Made by a program: the position numbers and the translations under genes
The notes under the pieces: model-generated
What the model was told of the DNA's origin: nothing
The model's database searches: none
Seen by the model: only the letters and a program-made list of their open reading frames with translations
Source: Sneathiella sp.
GTDB taxonomy: Bacteria > Pseudomonadota > Alphaproteobacteria > Sneathiellales > Sneathiellaceae
Reading direction: 5' to 3'
Assembly: GCF_002694385.1 (NCBI RefSeq)
Contig: NZ_NZMB01000012.1
Location: forward strand, 162,112-222,490
DNA length: 60,379 nucleotides
Part shown: positions 1 through 8,370 of the stretch, piece by piece
How positions within the stretch are numbered: the stretch's first letter is position 1
Layout of the letters: each line of letters starts with the position of its first letter

Positions 1-185
1 GCATAATCCGCATCACGCGCCTCGATCTGCTGCGCTTGCAGACGCTGGATTTCCCCATAAAGGGCGGCTTTCGATTTTTCAACCATGGCCAGCTGCGCCG
101 CTGGCAGGTGTGACACATCCTGCGCATTCAGATTATCCAGCCCGGTTTGCAGCTTTGTCAGCGCCTCTTCAAAACTATTTGTCAT
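1..185 (-). CDS. Hypothetical helical/coiled-coil protein, C-terminus cut by window edge
   Basis: Sixty-one codons are visible, beginning MTNSFEEALTKLQTGLDNL and running off the left edge in frame. The ATG (183-185) overlaps the stop of the upstream lipoprotein gene in an ATGA arrangement, so the two are translationally coupled. The visible part is rich in Glu, Gln, Lys, Ala and Leu with heptad-like spacing, suggesting a helix or coiled coil. No signal peptide or known domain is recognised. Function unknown; the only clue is coupling to the lipoprotein. Confidence 0.6.
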   Translation of the reverse strand, partial: MTNSFEEALTKLQTGLDNLNAQDVSHLPAAQLAMVEKSKAALYGEIQRLQAQQIEARDADY

Positions 186-1300
186 TTGTCCATCTCCTGT
201 TGCTCCTCATCATCCTGGGGGGTGCGTTGTGGCACAGCCTGTACGGCCGACACAGCAGATGTATTCGCCGACAATTCAACAATGGCTGACTTGACAGTTT
301 GCAGCTTTTCGCTGAGTGCTGTGGCCTGATCCACGAACAGGAGCGTGCGGGAGGAAGCCATGAGGGGAGCAGACAGCGACGAGGGCGTCTGATCGTGCCC
401 GAAGGCGGCCTCCATTGTCTTGTGGGCGGCAACCATGGCAATCAGCGCAGACTGGGTTTCCGCCAGCAGCTTATCTATTGTCTGGCCGAGCTTCTGCATT
501 CCGACAAGGCGCGTAACCGCCTCCCGCCGGTCCGCCGCGCTGCCTGCTCCGGCGCTGTTCATATAGGCAAGCCTGTCCTTCCAGACCGTCACATCAAACG
601 CGACCGCCGTCGCAATAATAGAGCGCAGACCACCCCGGCACAGTTTGAGGCTGCTCATATCAGCTTTCAAATCATTGGCAGGGACTGTAAAATTACATTT
701 GCCGGACTGATCGGCTGTCGCCCCGATATCGAAATAAAGCAAAAGAGCCGCTTTCTTCAGCGACTTGCCGCCCTTGTCAAGGATTGGCGCCAGGCGCCTG
801 TCCCGCTCCGGCAGCAGAAAAAACTGATCGAACAGACCAAGATCATCCACAAGCTGATCCGATTGCAGAAAGGACAGGGAATGGGACAGGCTGAAGCTGT
901 CGCTCGTCAGCGTTTTCAGCCCCTGCGCTGTGCCCGACATCTTGGCATATATGGCTTCAGGCGAATTTCCAGAACCGAGCGCCGCAAGCCCGGCGGCATA
1001 CCCTTCGAGCGCCGATAACAGATTCTCCCGTGCGGCAATATCGCGGGCACTGAACAGGGGTTTGAGATCGGTGCCCGGATTCCCGCCAAGGTCAAGCTGG
1101 AACAGCAGATTTTCCGTAAAACCGAGCGTATTGATTTCCTCAGCCAGCTCGAATTGCTGCGACACCACATCCGAAAGAGACATGACGCCACGGGCAAACT
1201 GCGCCATTTCCTCGGCGAGAGCTGTATCTTCCACAACCGTACATGCCGTCGTTGTGCTGAAGATTATAGCTAGCATAAAGACTCGAGGCAGCCGCTTCAT
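182..1300 (-). CDS. Putative lipoprotein of unknown function
   Basis: A 372-residue protein. The N-terminus is MKR followed by a hydrophobic stretch ending STTTAC, so Cys20 is a plausible lipidation site, although the -3 residue (Thr) makes the lipobox weak. The mature part looks almost entirely helical, rich in Ala, Leu, Ser and Gln, with two further Cys residues around positions 205-220 that could form a disulfide. The tail is acidic and Gln-rich (DDEEQQEMDK). It starts a two-gene unit with the partial gene 1-185 through an ATGA overlap. No family is recognised. Export to the cell envelope is inferred from the signal only. Confidence 0.65.
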   Translation of the reverse strand: MKRLPRVFMLAIIFSTTTACTVVEDTALAEEMAQFARGVMSLSDVVSQQFELAEEINTLGFTENLLFQLDLGGNPGTDLKPLFSARDIAARENLLSALEGYAAGLAALGSGNSPEAIYAKMSGTAQGLKTLTSDSFSLSHSLSFLQSDQLVDDLGLFDQFFLLPERDRRLAPILDKGGKSLKKAALLLYFDIGATADQSGKCNFTVPANDLKADMSSLKLCRGGLRSIIATAVAFDVTVWKDRLAYMNSAGAGSAADRREAVTRLVGMQKLGQTIDKLLAETQSALIAMVAAHKTMEAAFGHDQTPSSLSAPLMASSRTLLFVDQATALSEKLQTVKSAIVELSANTSAVSAVQAVPQRTPQDDEEQQEMDK

Positions 1301-1390
1301 GAATCCGCTCTGTTGTTACACTTGTTTCTTGTTAGTTAATTATAAGTTGTATATTATCAATATAATTTTCCTAATAATTGTATTTATACA

Positions 1391-1424
1391 CAAAAAAACT
1401 ACCGGTTTATGTAACCGGCAGTTT
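1391..1424 (-). terminator. Rho-independent terminator after htpG
   Basis: Read on the minus strand, arms AAACTGCCGGTT and AACCGGTAGTTT enclose a five-base loop (ACATA) and run straight into a T tract of about seven. It lies about 45 bases past the htpG stop and before the next minus-strand gene, so it should end the htpG transcript. Confidence 0.8.
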
Positions 1425-1470
1425 CGAGAAATTTGCAGTCCGACTGGATCAAGCCAGGCCGGAGACCCGT

Positions 1471-3351
1471 TCAGGCAGGTATCCCGCCTGCCATGAAATT
1501 GGCCATCCGCCGCGAGAATGCCGCAGGATCCGCGACAGGATCCCCTTCAATGATATGCGCCTGATCGAGAAGGAGCAGCGCGGCATCCTTCAGCGCCTCG
1601 GAGGACCCGTTCTTCCGCACACTGGACGCCAGTTTGCGGATCAGCATGTGGCGCGGGTTCAACTCCAGAATACGCAGATTTTCCATTGCGCCGCCAAGCT
1701 GCTTGTGCGCCTTCAGCATCTTTTCAAGATGAATATCCATATCCCCGTCATCAGCGACCAGGCAGACAGAGCTCCCCGTCAGCCGTGACGACACCCGCAC
1801 ATCTTTTACCTTGCCTTCCAGCGCCGTTTTGAATAGCGCAATCAGACTATCCATCTCGGCATTATCGACCGCAGGCGTTTCCTTGCCATCCGATTCTTTG
1901 TCAGCAAGCTTGTCAAGGTCCGCCGCGCCGCGGGTGACGGATTTGAAAGGCTTACCGTCAAATTCGGATATCCGGCTCAGCCAGAAGCTGTCAATGGCGT
2001 CCGTCAACAGCAGGACCTCTACTCCCTTGGCGGCAAAACCTTCGAGCTGCGGGCTGGACTTAAGCGCACCCAGATCATCGCCGGTAATGTAATAGATTGC
2101 ATCCTGCCCTTCTTTCATGCGGGAGATATAGTCCGCAAGGCTGGTTTTCTTGTCCGACGCCGTATTATTGAACAGGGCTATTTTAAGGATCCTCTCCCCA
2201 TTCACAGCGTCTTCATAGATACCTTCTTTCAGGACCGCACCGAAATTCTCCCAGAAGCCCGCGAAACCATCCGCCTCTTTGGTGGCTTTTTTCTCCAACT
2301 CCCCGAGAACCTTCTTGACCAGCCCGTTACGGATTTTCTGCAATACCGGATTATGTTGCAGCATTTCACGGCTGACATTGAGGGGGAGGTCCTCACTATC
2401 GACAACCCCGCGCAGGAAACGGAGATAGGCCGGAATAAGCTCCTCGCAATCATCCGTGATGAAAACCCGTTTCACATAGAGTTTGAGCCGGGATTTACGC
2501 TCCGGGTTGAACAGGTCAAACGGGGGTTGCCCCGGAATGAAAAGCAGCATTGTATATTCGATGCGCCCTTCGGCCCGACTGTGCAGTGTCAACCAGGGCG
2601 TATCAAATGCCTGCCCTGCATGACGGTAAAATTCCGTATACTGTTCTTCCGTTATCTCGGATTTGGCGCGGGTCCAGAGCGCACTCGCAGAGTTAAGCGT
2701 CTCCCCTTCTTCGGTTTCGCCATCCCCTTTCAGTACAACCGGAATGGCAATGTGATCCGCATATGTCTTGACGATCTGGCGGAGACGGGCAGGCTCCAGA
2801 TACTCCTTCGCTTCCTTGCGAAGATGCAGGACAATTGTCGTTCCGCGCCCGCTCCGCTCCGCGGGCTCTGTGGAAAAGCTGCCATGACCTTCTGACGTCC
2901 AGACCGTTGCGCCCTCCTCTCCCGCCTTGCGGCTGGTGACTGTTACCTTGTCCGCCACCATAAAGGCCGAATAAAACCCGACCCCGAACTGACCGATCAG
3001 CGTTACGTCTTTGACCGCATCACCGGTCAGCGCCGCAGAAAAGCGGGACGTGCCGGAACGGGCAATGGTGCCGAGATTGTCAATCATCTCCTGCTCCGTC
3101 ATGCCGATGCCATTATCCATGATCGTCAGAAGCTGCGCCTTTTCATCAACAGAAATGACGACTTTGAATTCCGGATCGTCCTTGATCAGCTCCGGCCGGG
3201 TCAATGCCTCATAACGCAGCCGGTCACAGGCATCGGACGCATTCGATATCAGCTCCCGCAGAAAGATTTCTTTCTCGCTGTACAAGGAGTGCGTCACAAT
3301 ATCCAAAAGTTTCGCGACTTCCGCCTGAAATTCATGTGTACGTTCTGTCAT
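1471..3351 (-). CDS. htpG: Molecular chaperone HtpG (bacterial Hsp90)
   Basis: Cytosolic ATP-dependent chaperone, 626 residues from the chosen start (E. coli HtpG has 624). The N-terminus MTERTHEFQAEVAKLLDIV and the GHKL ATPase motifs ELISNASDACDRLRY, DNGIGM and GQFGVGFYSAFMVADKV are all visible, followed by the middle domain and a C-terminal dimerisation region. The open frame extends upstream to 3462, but a promoter-like element at 3388-3416 lies inside that extension and the family begins at MTE, so the ATG at 3351 was chosen; ATGs at 3357 and 3369 are alternatives. It is single-gene, bounded by its own promoter and terminator. Confidence 0.96.
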   Translation of the reverse strand: MTERTHEFQAEVAKLLDIVTHSLYSEKEIFLRELISNASDACDRLRYEALTRPELIKDDPEFKVVISVDEKAQLLTIMDNGIGMTEQEMIDNLGTIARSGTSRFSAALTGDAVKDVTLIGQFGVGFYSAFMVADKVTVTSRKAGEEGATVWTSEGHGSFSTEPAERSGRGTTIVLHLRKEAKEYLEPARLRQIVKTYADHIAIPVVLKGDGETEEGETLNSASALWTRAKSEITEEQYTEFYRHAGQAFDTPWLTLHSRAEGRIEYTMLLFIPGQPPFDLFNPERKSRLKLYVKRVFITDDCEELIPAYLRFLRGVVDSEDLPLNVSREMLQHNPVLQKIRNGLVKKVLGELEKKATKEADGFAGFWENFGAVLKEGIYEDAVNGERILKIALFNNTASDKKTSLADYISRMKEGQDAIYYITGDDLGALKSSPQLEGFAAKGVEVLLLTDAIDSFWLSRISEFDGKPFKSVTRGAADLDKLADKESDGKETPAVDNAEMDSLIALFKTALEGKVKDVRVSSRLTGSSVCLVADDGDMDIHLEKMLKAHKQLGGAMENLRILELNPRHMLIRKLASSVRKNGSSEALKDAALLLLDQAHIIEGDPVADPAAFSRRMANFMAGGIPA

Positions 3352-3673
3352 GTCCATCCCGTAGTTCATAAAAACTGCTTTGCCGTTTATATGAACAATG
3401 CCACAATCGGGTTCAAGAAGAAAAAGCTGGATTTTTAGGGAGGGGAAATGAAAGAGGCCCACCCCGAGGGGCGCAAAAAATCGGGGCAGGCCGTTTACAG
3501 ATCATCATCAACTTTTCAGAGATAGAGCTGATCAGTACAATTATCATATAGCTATCTGGAATGATCGTTCAAGTATTATTTTCAGATTTTTGCATTTTCC
3601 TGCTGCTATTGCGTCACATCGCCGTCCGGATTGACGTCCTCCCGCTGAGACAACTGCGGAGACGGACCCCAAA
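3352..3673. other. Intergenic region between divergent htpG and gntR-family gene
   Basis: The gap holds the htpG promoter (3388-3416) and an imperfect GC-rich inverted repeat at 3456-3492 with outer arms GGCC and inner arms CCCCGA/TCGGGG. The AT-rich stretch 3530-3600 in front of the regulator gene probably carries that gene's promoter, but no convincing -35/-10 pair was found. No gene is seen. Confidence 0.5.
3388..3416 (-). promoter_or_regulatory. Probable htpG promoter (sigma-70 or sigma-32 type)
   Basis: On the minus strand TTGAAC and CATATA are separated by 17 bases, preceded by C to give CTTGAA, which also resembles the alphaproteobacterial heat-shock (sigma-32) -35 element. It is 37 bases upstream of the chosen htpG start. 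Heat-shock control is expected for the family; which sigma factor is used cannot be decided from sequence alone. Confidence 0.5.
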
Positions 3674-4402
3674 ATGCCCCATATCACACAAGCACAAGAT
3701 GATCGTGGCTACGCGCCGCCCAAACCACTGTATGAACAGGTCAAATCCTATGTCCTGGAGAATATTGAAAGCGGGGAGTGGCCGGCCTATTTTCAAATTC
3801 CTTCGGAACATATGCTGGTGCGTGAAATGGGTATTTCCAGGATGACGATCCATCGCGCCCTCAGGGAACTCACTCAAGCGGGGTATCTGGAGAGAATACA
3901 GGGCGTCGGCACATTTGTTGCCGCCCCGAAGAAGCAGCCGAAGATTCTGGAAATACGCGAAATTGATGACATCATCCGGGATCGCGGCGGCCGCCACCAG
4001 TGTGATATCCATTTTCTGCAAGGAGAGCAAATCGAGCATAAGGCCGCCACCTTGATGGCCATGAAACCTGGCGACGAGGTGTTCCGTTCCTATGTCGTGC
4101 ATCGGGAAGATGGCCTGCCGGTCATGCTGGAAGACCGCTACGTCAACCCCAGATTAGTGGCGGATTTTCTTGAGGCGGACTTCAGCCGTATGACGGCGGA
4201 CACATTCCTCGCCCGGAAATATGCCCTACTCTCTCACAGCCATGCCATTCAGGCGGCCGTGTCAAATGCCGAAATCAATCATTTTCTGGAGCTTGAAGCG
4301 ATCACGGCCTGTCTCGTGATCAATCGCAAAAGCTGGCTCGGCAATGAAATCATTTCCGCTGCCCGGCTGGTTCTTCCCGGAAACCGCATCCAGCTCGGTT
4401 AG
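3674..4402 (+). CDS. GntR-family transcriptional regulator, HutC-like (UTRA domain)
   Basis: A 242-residue regulator. An N-terminal GntR winged helix spans about residues 18-88 (PLYEQVKSYVLENI, IPSEHMLVREMGISRMTIHRAL, GVGTFVA). A C-terminal UTRA ligand-binding domain spans about 100-240. The segments LEIREIDDIIRDRGG, LEDRYVNPRLV and the C-terminal SAARLVLPGNRIQLG are close to HutC, the histidine-utilisation repressor that senses urocanate. No hut genes lie in the window, so the ligand and targets are open. It diverges from htpG. No strong ribosome-binding site precedes the ATG. Confidence 0.85.
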   Translation: MPHITQAQDDRGYAPPKPLYEQVKSYVLENIESGEWPAYFQIPSEHMLVREMGISRMTIHRALRELTQAGYLERIQGVGTFVAAPKKQPKILEIREIDDIIRDRGGRHQCDIHFLQGEQIEHKAATLMAMKPGDEVFRSYVVHREDGLPVMLEDRYVNPRLVADFLEADFSRMTADTFLARKYALLSHSHAIQAAVSNAEINHFLELEAITACLVINRKSWLGNEIISAARLVLPGNRIQLG

Positions 4403-4423
4403 TCTGCTGCGCTGGTCAATCTG

Positions 4424-5932
4424 TCAGACCACCGCGACCGCTGATTTTGGCAGGTCACTCTTGTTCAGACCCTTGGCTGAGGTCTTCCCCGCTCCCTTGG
4501 CGGAGGACGTATAGAGGTTCTTCAGGGCGTCAACGACCAGTTCCTTGCTGATATACGGATCGCTCCCCTGGTATTTACAGGCGGCAATAATCTGTTCGAC
4601 AATGAATTTCGGCTGATAGCAGGCCAGATCGAAGCTGTTGTTCACCTGCAGTTCCTCAATCACAATTTCCATGATATCGGCGGTAATCTCTAGACCACGG
4701 GACGCGCCGACCATCTTGAAAATTTCGAAATACTGCTCACGCGTCGGACCAACGGTTTCCAGCTTGTAGGGGATACGGCGCAGGAAAGCCGGGTCCATCA
4801 GATCATCCGGAGACAAGTTGGTCGAGAAAATCACCAGCTCGTCAAAGGGCAGCGAGAAGCTTTTCCCCGTGTGAAGTTTCAGATAGTCGATCCGGCTTTC
4901 CAGCGGCACGATCCAGCGATTGAGCAAATCTTCCGGACTGACAAGCTGACGACCGAAATCGTCGATGATGAAAGTTCCGTTGGAGGCCTTCACATGCAGC
5001 GGGGCCTCGTAATATTTGGCGTGGGCATTGAAGCTCAGATCCAGCATTTCAAGGGTCAGCTCACCGCCGGTAATGACCACCGGCCGCTCGCAGGGAACCC
5101 AGCGACCGTCAAATTCCTCCCGACGCAGACCGGCATTTTTCATCTTCTCCATGGAGAAGGCGCCAAAGCGCGGCTTGTGGATGGCCGGATCGAACACCTT
5201 GATGATCTGCCCGTCCACTTCGAAACAATAGGGGATATAGATGACATTGGCGAAAATATCGGCCACCTTTTCGGCGACCGTTGTCTTCCCGTTTCCGGGT
5301 GGCCCATAGAGCAGGATGCTCTTGCCCGCATTAATGCCCGGTCCCAGGCGACGGACAAAATCCTCGGCAATGATCAGATTCTTGAAGCTGTCCTCGATTT
5401 TATCCTGACTGACCCGCTCATTGGTGATTTTCTGCTGATTGATCCGCGCCTGATAGGCGTTCAGGGAAACCGGCGCCGGACCGACATACTGATTCTGCTC
5501 CAGCGATTCAATGGCGTAGCGCTTGCCCGTCTCGGTCATCACATAGCGGGTTTCGGAAAAGGTCGAATTATCGACATTACCAAGGGATTCGAGAAACTTG
5601 CGGTCCCCCGCTTCCTGAATAAGGCGGTTGACGACACCGAGGGGCAATTTGATTGCCGCAGACATCTCCGATGACGTTTCAAGGCTGTTGACATAGATAA
5701 GCTTGAAGAGAATACGCAGCAGGTTGGAGCTCGGGATACCCGTATCCTCAATGGTTTTCGGCGCCCGTGGAGCTTCATAAACAGCGCGGTCCAGCTGCTC
5801 CTGGGTCAGCGCTCCCAGCGCAACAAGATTTTCACCGAGACGGCCGCCATTTTCTTTCTGCCGGTGCAGGGCAATTTTTATATCCTCCGGCGTCACCAGA
5901 TTCTGCGCCAACAAGATATCACCGATGAGCAT
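4424..5932 (-). CDS. AAA ATPase with N-terminal MshEN/GspE-N-like domain
   Basis: A 502-residue cytosolic ATPase. Residues 1-55 (MLIGDILLAQNLVTPEDIKIAL, LGALTQEQL) look like the N-terminal domain of type II secretion/type IV pilus ATPases. A middle region about 65-160 looks winged-helix-like. The AAA module has Walker A GPPGNGKT (210-217), Walker B FIIDDFG (321-327), a sensor Asn in FSTNL (372) and paired Arg after PAFL (385-386). The tail is Lys/Ala/Ser-rich. It is not a GspE ATPase: the C-terminal Asp and His boxes and the tetracysteine are missing. The substrate is unknown. It diverges from the ACT-domain gene at 6163. Confidence 0.75.
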   Translation of the reverse strand: MLIGDILLAQNLVTPEDIKIALHRQKENGGRLGENLVALGALTQEQLDRAVYEAPRAPKTIEDTGIPSSNLLRILFKLIYVNSLETSSEMSAAIKLPLGVVNRLIQEAGDRKFLESLGNVDNSTFSETRYVMTETGKRYAIESLEQNQYVGPAPVSLNAYQARINQQKITNERVSQDKIEDSFKNLIIAEDFVRRLGPGINAGKSILLYGPPGNGKTTVAEKVADIFANVIYIPYCFEVDGQIIKVFDPAIHKPRFGAFSMEKMKNAGLRREEFDGRWVPCERPVVITGGELTLEMLDLSFNAHAKYYEAPLHVKASNGTFIIDDFGRQLVSPEDLLNRWIVPLESRIDYLKLHTGKSFSLPFDELVIFSTNLSPDDLMDPAFLRRIPYKLETVGPTREQYFEIFKMVGASRGLEITADIMEIVIEELQVNNSFDLACYQPKFIVEQIIAACKYQGSDPYISKELVVDALKNLYTSSAKGAGKTSAKGLNKSDLPKSAVAVV

Positions 5933-6036
5933 TCATCTATCTCCAGTTTTCTTCCATCCCGTCTCTGCTTGCATCAGAAAGGGCGGAGAATAGCAAATAA
6001 TCCCTAATTCAATGCCCTGATCATACCTTCTTTTCG

Positions 6037-6051
6037 TTAACGCAAGGTTAT
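6037..6051. promoter_or_regulatory. Possible CtrA-type site
   Basis: TTAA-N7-TTAT differs by one base from the alphaproteobacterial CtrA box TTAA-N7-TTAA. It lies in the 230-base divergent gap between the AAA ATPase and the double-ACT gene. One-mismatch CtrA boxes are common by chance, so this is a weak call. Confidence 0.3.
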
Positions 6052-6162
6052 CTGCGGTCGCGAATATATGCTGTTTACGGGAAGGTAAAAAAGCTGTTGT
6101 AATACCGAAGAGGGTTCGACGCAGACGGCGATGACCCGCAGAAACAGAAAAGTGAGGCCTGA

Positions 6163-6693
6163 ATGTCCACCTATAAAGCGCTTTTGTCAGTTTTCTCGAA
6201 AGACCGTGTCGGCCTGATATCGCTGCTGACCGGGCATCTTTTTGACAAGGGAATCAATCTTGGCGATACGTCCTTCGCCATCCTTGGAAAAGGCGGCGAA
6301 TTTACCAGCGTTATTGAAATTCCCCAGGAGCTGTCCGAGCAGGAACTCGTCCAGGAGCTGGCCTCGCTTGATGGCATGGCGGATGCGGACATCGACATCC
6401 GAAGGTTTGCGTTTGAGGAAGCGGAGACCCCACCTACTCAGATCACCCATCATATCCGCTGCGAAGGGCAGGATCAGCCCGGACTTCTGGCCCGGCTCAC
6501 GGAAGTTTTCATTGATTTCGATGCGAATATCGTCCGGCTCAAATCCGATCAGGTCGTCCAGAATGGAGAGACACGTTTCATCACGCTTTTTTCCGTCTAT
6601 ATTCCGGCAGAGCGTGTGGAAAGCTGTCTCGCCGCGCTCGGGAACACGGCGATACCGCTTGGACAGATGCTGACTTTCGAAGCCGCCGGATAA
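6163..6693 (+). CDS. Double ACT-domain protein, GcvR-like
   Basis: A 176-residue protein made of two ACT domains, about residues 5-75 (ALLSVFSKDRVGLISLLTGHL) and 95-170 (RCEGQDQPGLLARLTEVF, IVRLKSD). This matches GcvR, the glycine-cleavage accessory repressor, and related stand-alone ACT proteins that bind amino acids. No gcv genes are nearby, so an amino-acid-sensing role is all that can be inferred. GAGG five bases before the ATG supports the start. It converges with the membrane-protein gene at 6701, where a seven-base-arm inverted repeat (6693-6714) spans the junction. Confidence 0.8.
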   Translation: MSTYKALLSVFSKDRVGLISLLTGHLFDKGINLGDTSFAILGKGGEFTSVIEIPQELSEQELVQELASLDGMADADIDIRRFAFEEAETPPTQITHHIRCEGQDQPGLLARLTEVFIDFDANIVRLKSDQVVQNGETRFITLFSVYIPAERVESCLAALGNTAIPLGQMLTFEAAG

Positions 6694-6700
6694 CAGAAAT

Positions 6701-7063
6701 TCAGAGGTTTCTGTGAACCAGAACGGCAAACAGACTCACATTGATCAGCACCACGATGGATGAAACCGCGGCAATCGGCTCATATTCGGGGTATCCCGCA
6801 TAAATAAGCCCAATGCCAATTGTCAGCCCAATGACGGAAATATGCGACAGCCAGTATGTCAGCGCGGCGATCTTCGACACGGAGATCGGCGGCCAGCTTT
6901 TGTAAACCAGCCCCATCAGGGCCATGGTGACCCAGCCGAGCAGATTCAGATGCGCATGGGCAGGTATTTGCGAATGATCCTGCGTCATGGCCATATATAA
7001 CCCGAGAAGCAATCCGATAATCAGATAGATAACCGCTGATTTGATGAATTTTTCCGCAAGCAC
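6701..7063 (-). CDS. Small four-helix membrane protein, haem-copper-oxidase-subunit-I-like fragment family
   Basis: A 120-residue inner-membrane protein from a GTG start at 7063. That start was chosen because a strong ribosome-binding site (GGAGGAGG, 7070-7077) sits just upstream; the frame extends further but without such a signal. Four hydrophobic segments are evident. The motif HAHLNLLGW recalls histidine-bearing helices of cytochrome oxidase subunit I, and short proteins of this type are often annotated cytochrome oxidase-like. It lacks the other ligands of a full oxidase, so it is not a complete enzyme. The role is unknown. Confidence 0.6.
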   Translation of the reverse strand: MLAEKFIKSAVIYLIIGLLLGLYMAMTQDHSQIPAHAHLNLLGWVTMALMGLVYKSWPPISVSKIAALTYWLSHISVIGLTIGIGLIYAGYPEYEPIAAVSSIVVLINVSLFAVLVHRNL

Positions 7064-7185
7064 TTGCCCCCTCCTCCATAAAACGACAAATGCAGAATCA
7101 GGATGATTATGCGCATAATAGATGGCTCCTGATCGCAAAAAAATTCAACAGAATATTTTTAACCGATACTTTTTTATTGTCGCCA

Positions 7186-8313
7186 TTACAGACGGTCAAA
7201 CAGGGCATGAACGGCATCCAGAACCGATGCGCCGAGTTTTTTCGATCGCTCCGGCGACCAGCCATATTCCGGATCCGGATGATTGTCCGCGTCCTTGAAC
7301 GGCATTTCCAGCGTCATGGCAAGACAGCCAAAATATTCGCTCACATGATTGACGCAGATCGCCATATTTGCCTTGCCCTTGCGGGCGATCGGGTAACCAT
7401 GCTGTGTCTGGAAATCGGGGTTGATCTGTTGCCAGCTCCGTTTGAAATCAGTCAGTAGCCGATCTCTCTTTGGCGTCCAGTCCGGAATTCCCTGCGCCCC
7501 GGCGATAAAATTATAGGGCAATCCTTCATCCCCATGCACGTCAAGACAGAGATCAACGCCTGTCTCCCGCATTTTCTCGCGCACATGATAGACTTCCGGG
7601 CTGCGTTCCGGGTCCGGGTCCTGCCATTCCCGGTTCAGGTTGGCCCCCGCCGCATTGGTTCTGAGATTGCCAAGACGGCTGCCATCGGGGTTCATATTCG
7701 GCACCACATGAAAGCAGGCTTTTTCCAGCAGCAGGCGCGAAACGGCATCGGCCGGATCAAGCAGTCGACCCAGAAATCCCTCCATCCACCATTCGGCCAT
7801 CGTCTCGCCCGGATGCTGGCGGGCAATGAACCACAGGTTTTTCTTGCCCACACTCGCCTCACCGATTGTCAGCAGGTCGAGATCCTGCCCTTCCACCGTC
7901 GTCCCCAGCACAGTTAGCCGAACACAGGGCGATTGCAGCTCGCGCGCAATCAGATCCTGGTGCTGTTCCATCGTATAGGGGGCAAAATAGGCGTAATAAA
8001 CCGCATCCCGCGTCGGCCGGTGGCGGAGAACAAGCTCCCCGTCCCGATATTCCGTCTCGATACGGAACCAGTTTTTCCGGTCATAGGACGCCACAGCGCG
8101 ATATCCCTCCCATCCGCGCGTGTAAGACGCGTCGCCCGCGTTAGTGATCCGCAGGACACATTCAGTCTCCCGCGCTCCGCTCAGGCGGAAATAGAACCAC
8201 TGGAAAAAATCCGCTTTTGTGTCGGCGCGAATACGCAGACGGATATCTGTTGGCGCGGCGCTGTCATCGCATAGGATATTTCCACCATCGAATGCGGCGC
8301 TGATCCGGATCAT
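7186..8313 (-). CDS. M14-family zinc carboxypeptidase (cytosolic carboxypeptidase type)
   Basis: A 375-residue metallopeptidase without signal peptide. Residues 1-120 form the beta-rich N-terminal domain typical of cytosolic carboxypeptidases. The catalytic domain follows, with zinc ligands H167 and E170 in HPGE and H260 in DVHGDE, substrate-binding NLNREW (225-230) and catalytic Glu336 in TLEMPFKD. All key residues are intact. Relatives in animals remove glutamates from tubulin; bacterial substrates are unclear. AAGG upstream of the ATG supports the start. It lies alone between the small membrane protein and zntB, all on the minus strand. Confidence 0.88.
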   Translation of the reverse strand: MIRISAAFDGGNILCDDSAAPTDIRLRIRADTKADFFQWFYFRLSGARETECVLRITNAGDASYTRGWEGYRAVASYDRKNWFRIETEYRDGELVLRHRPTRDAVYYAYFAPYTMEQHQDLIARELQSPCVRLTVLGTTVEGQDLDLLTIGEASVGKKNLWFIARQHPGETMAEWWMEGFLGRLLDPADAVSRLLLEKACFHVVPNMNPDGSRLGNLRTNAAGANLNREWQDPDPERSPEVYHVREKMRETGVDLCLDVHGDEGLPYNFIAGAQGIPDWTPKRDRLLTDFKRSWQQINPDFQTQHGYPIARKGKANMAICVNHVSEYFGCLAMTLEMPFKDADNHPDPEYGWSPERSKKLGASVLDAVHALFDRL

Positions 8314-8370
8314 ACTGTTATTACCTTCCCTTGATTTCAGAGAGGCTCCTTCATCGGAGACGGATATCGT

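Noticed and set aside
6693-6714. ACAGAAA/TTTCTGT inverted repeat between convergent genes
   Set aside because: Only seven AT-rich pairs and no clean T tract; too weak to call a terminator.
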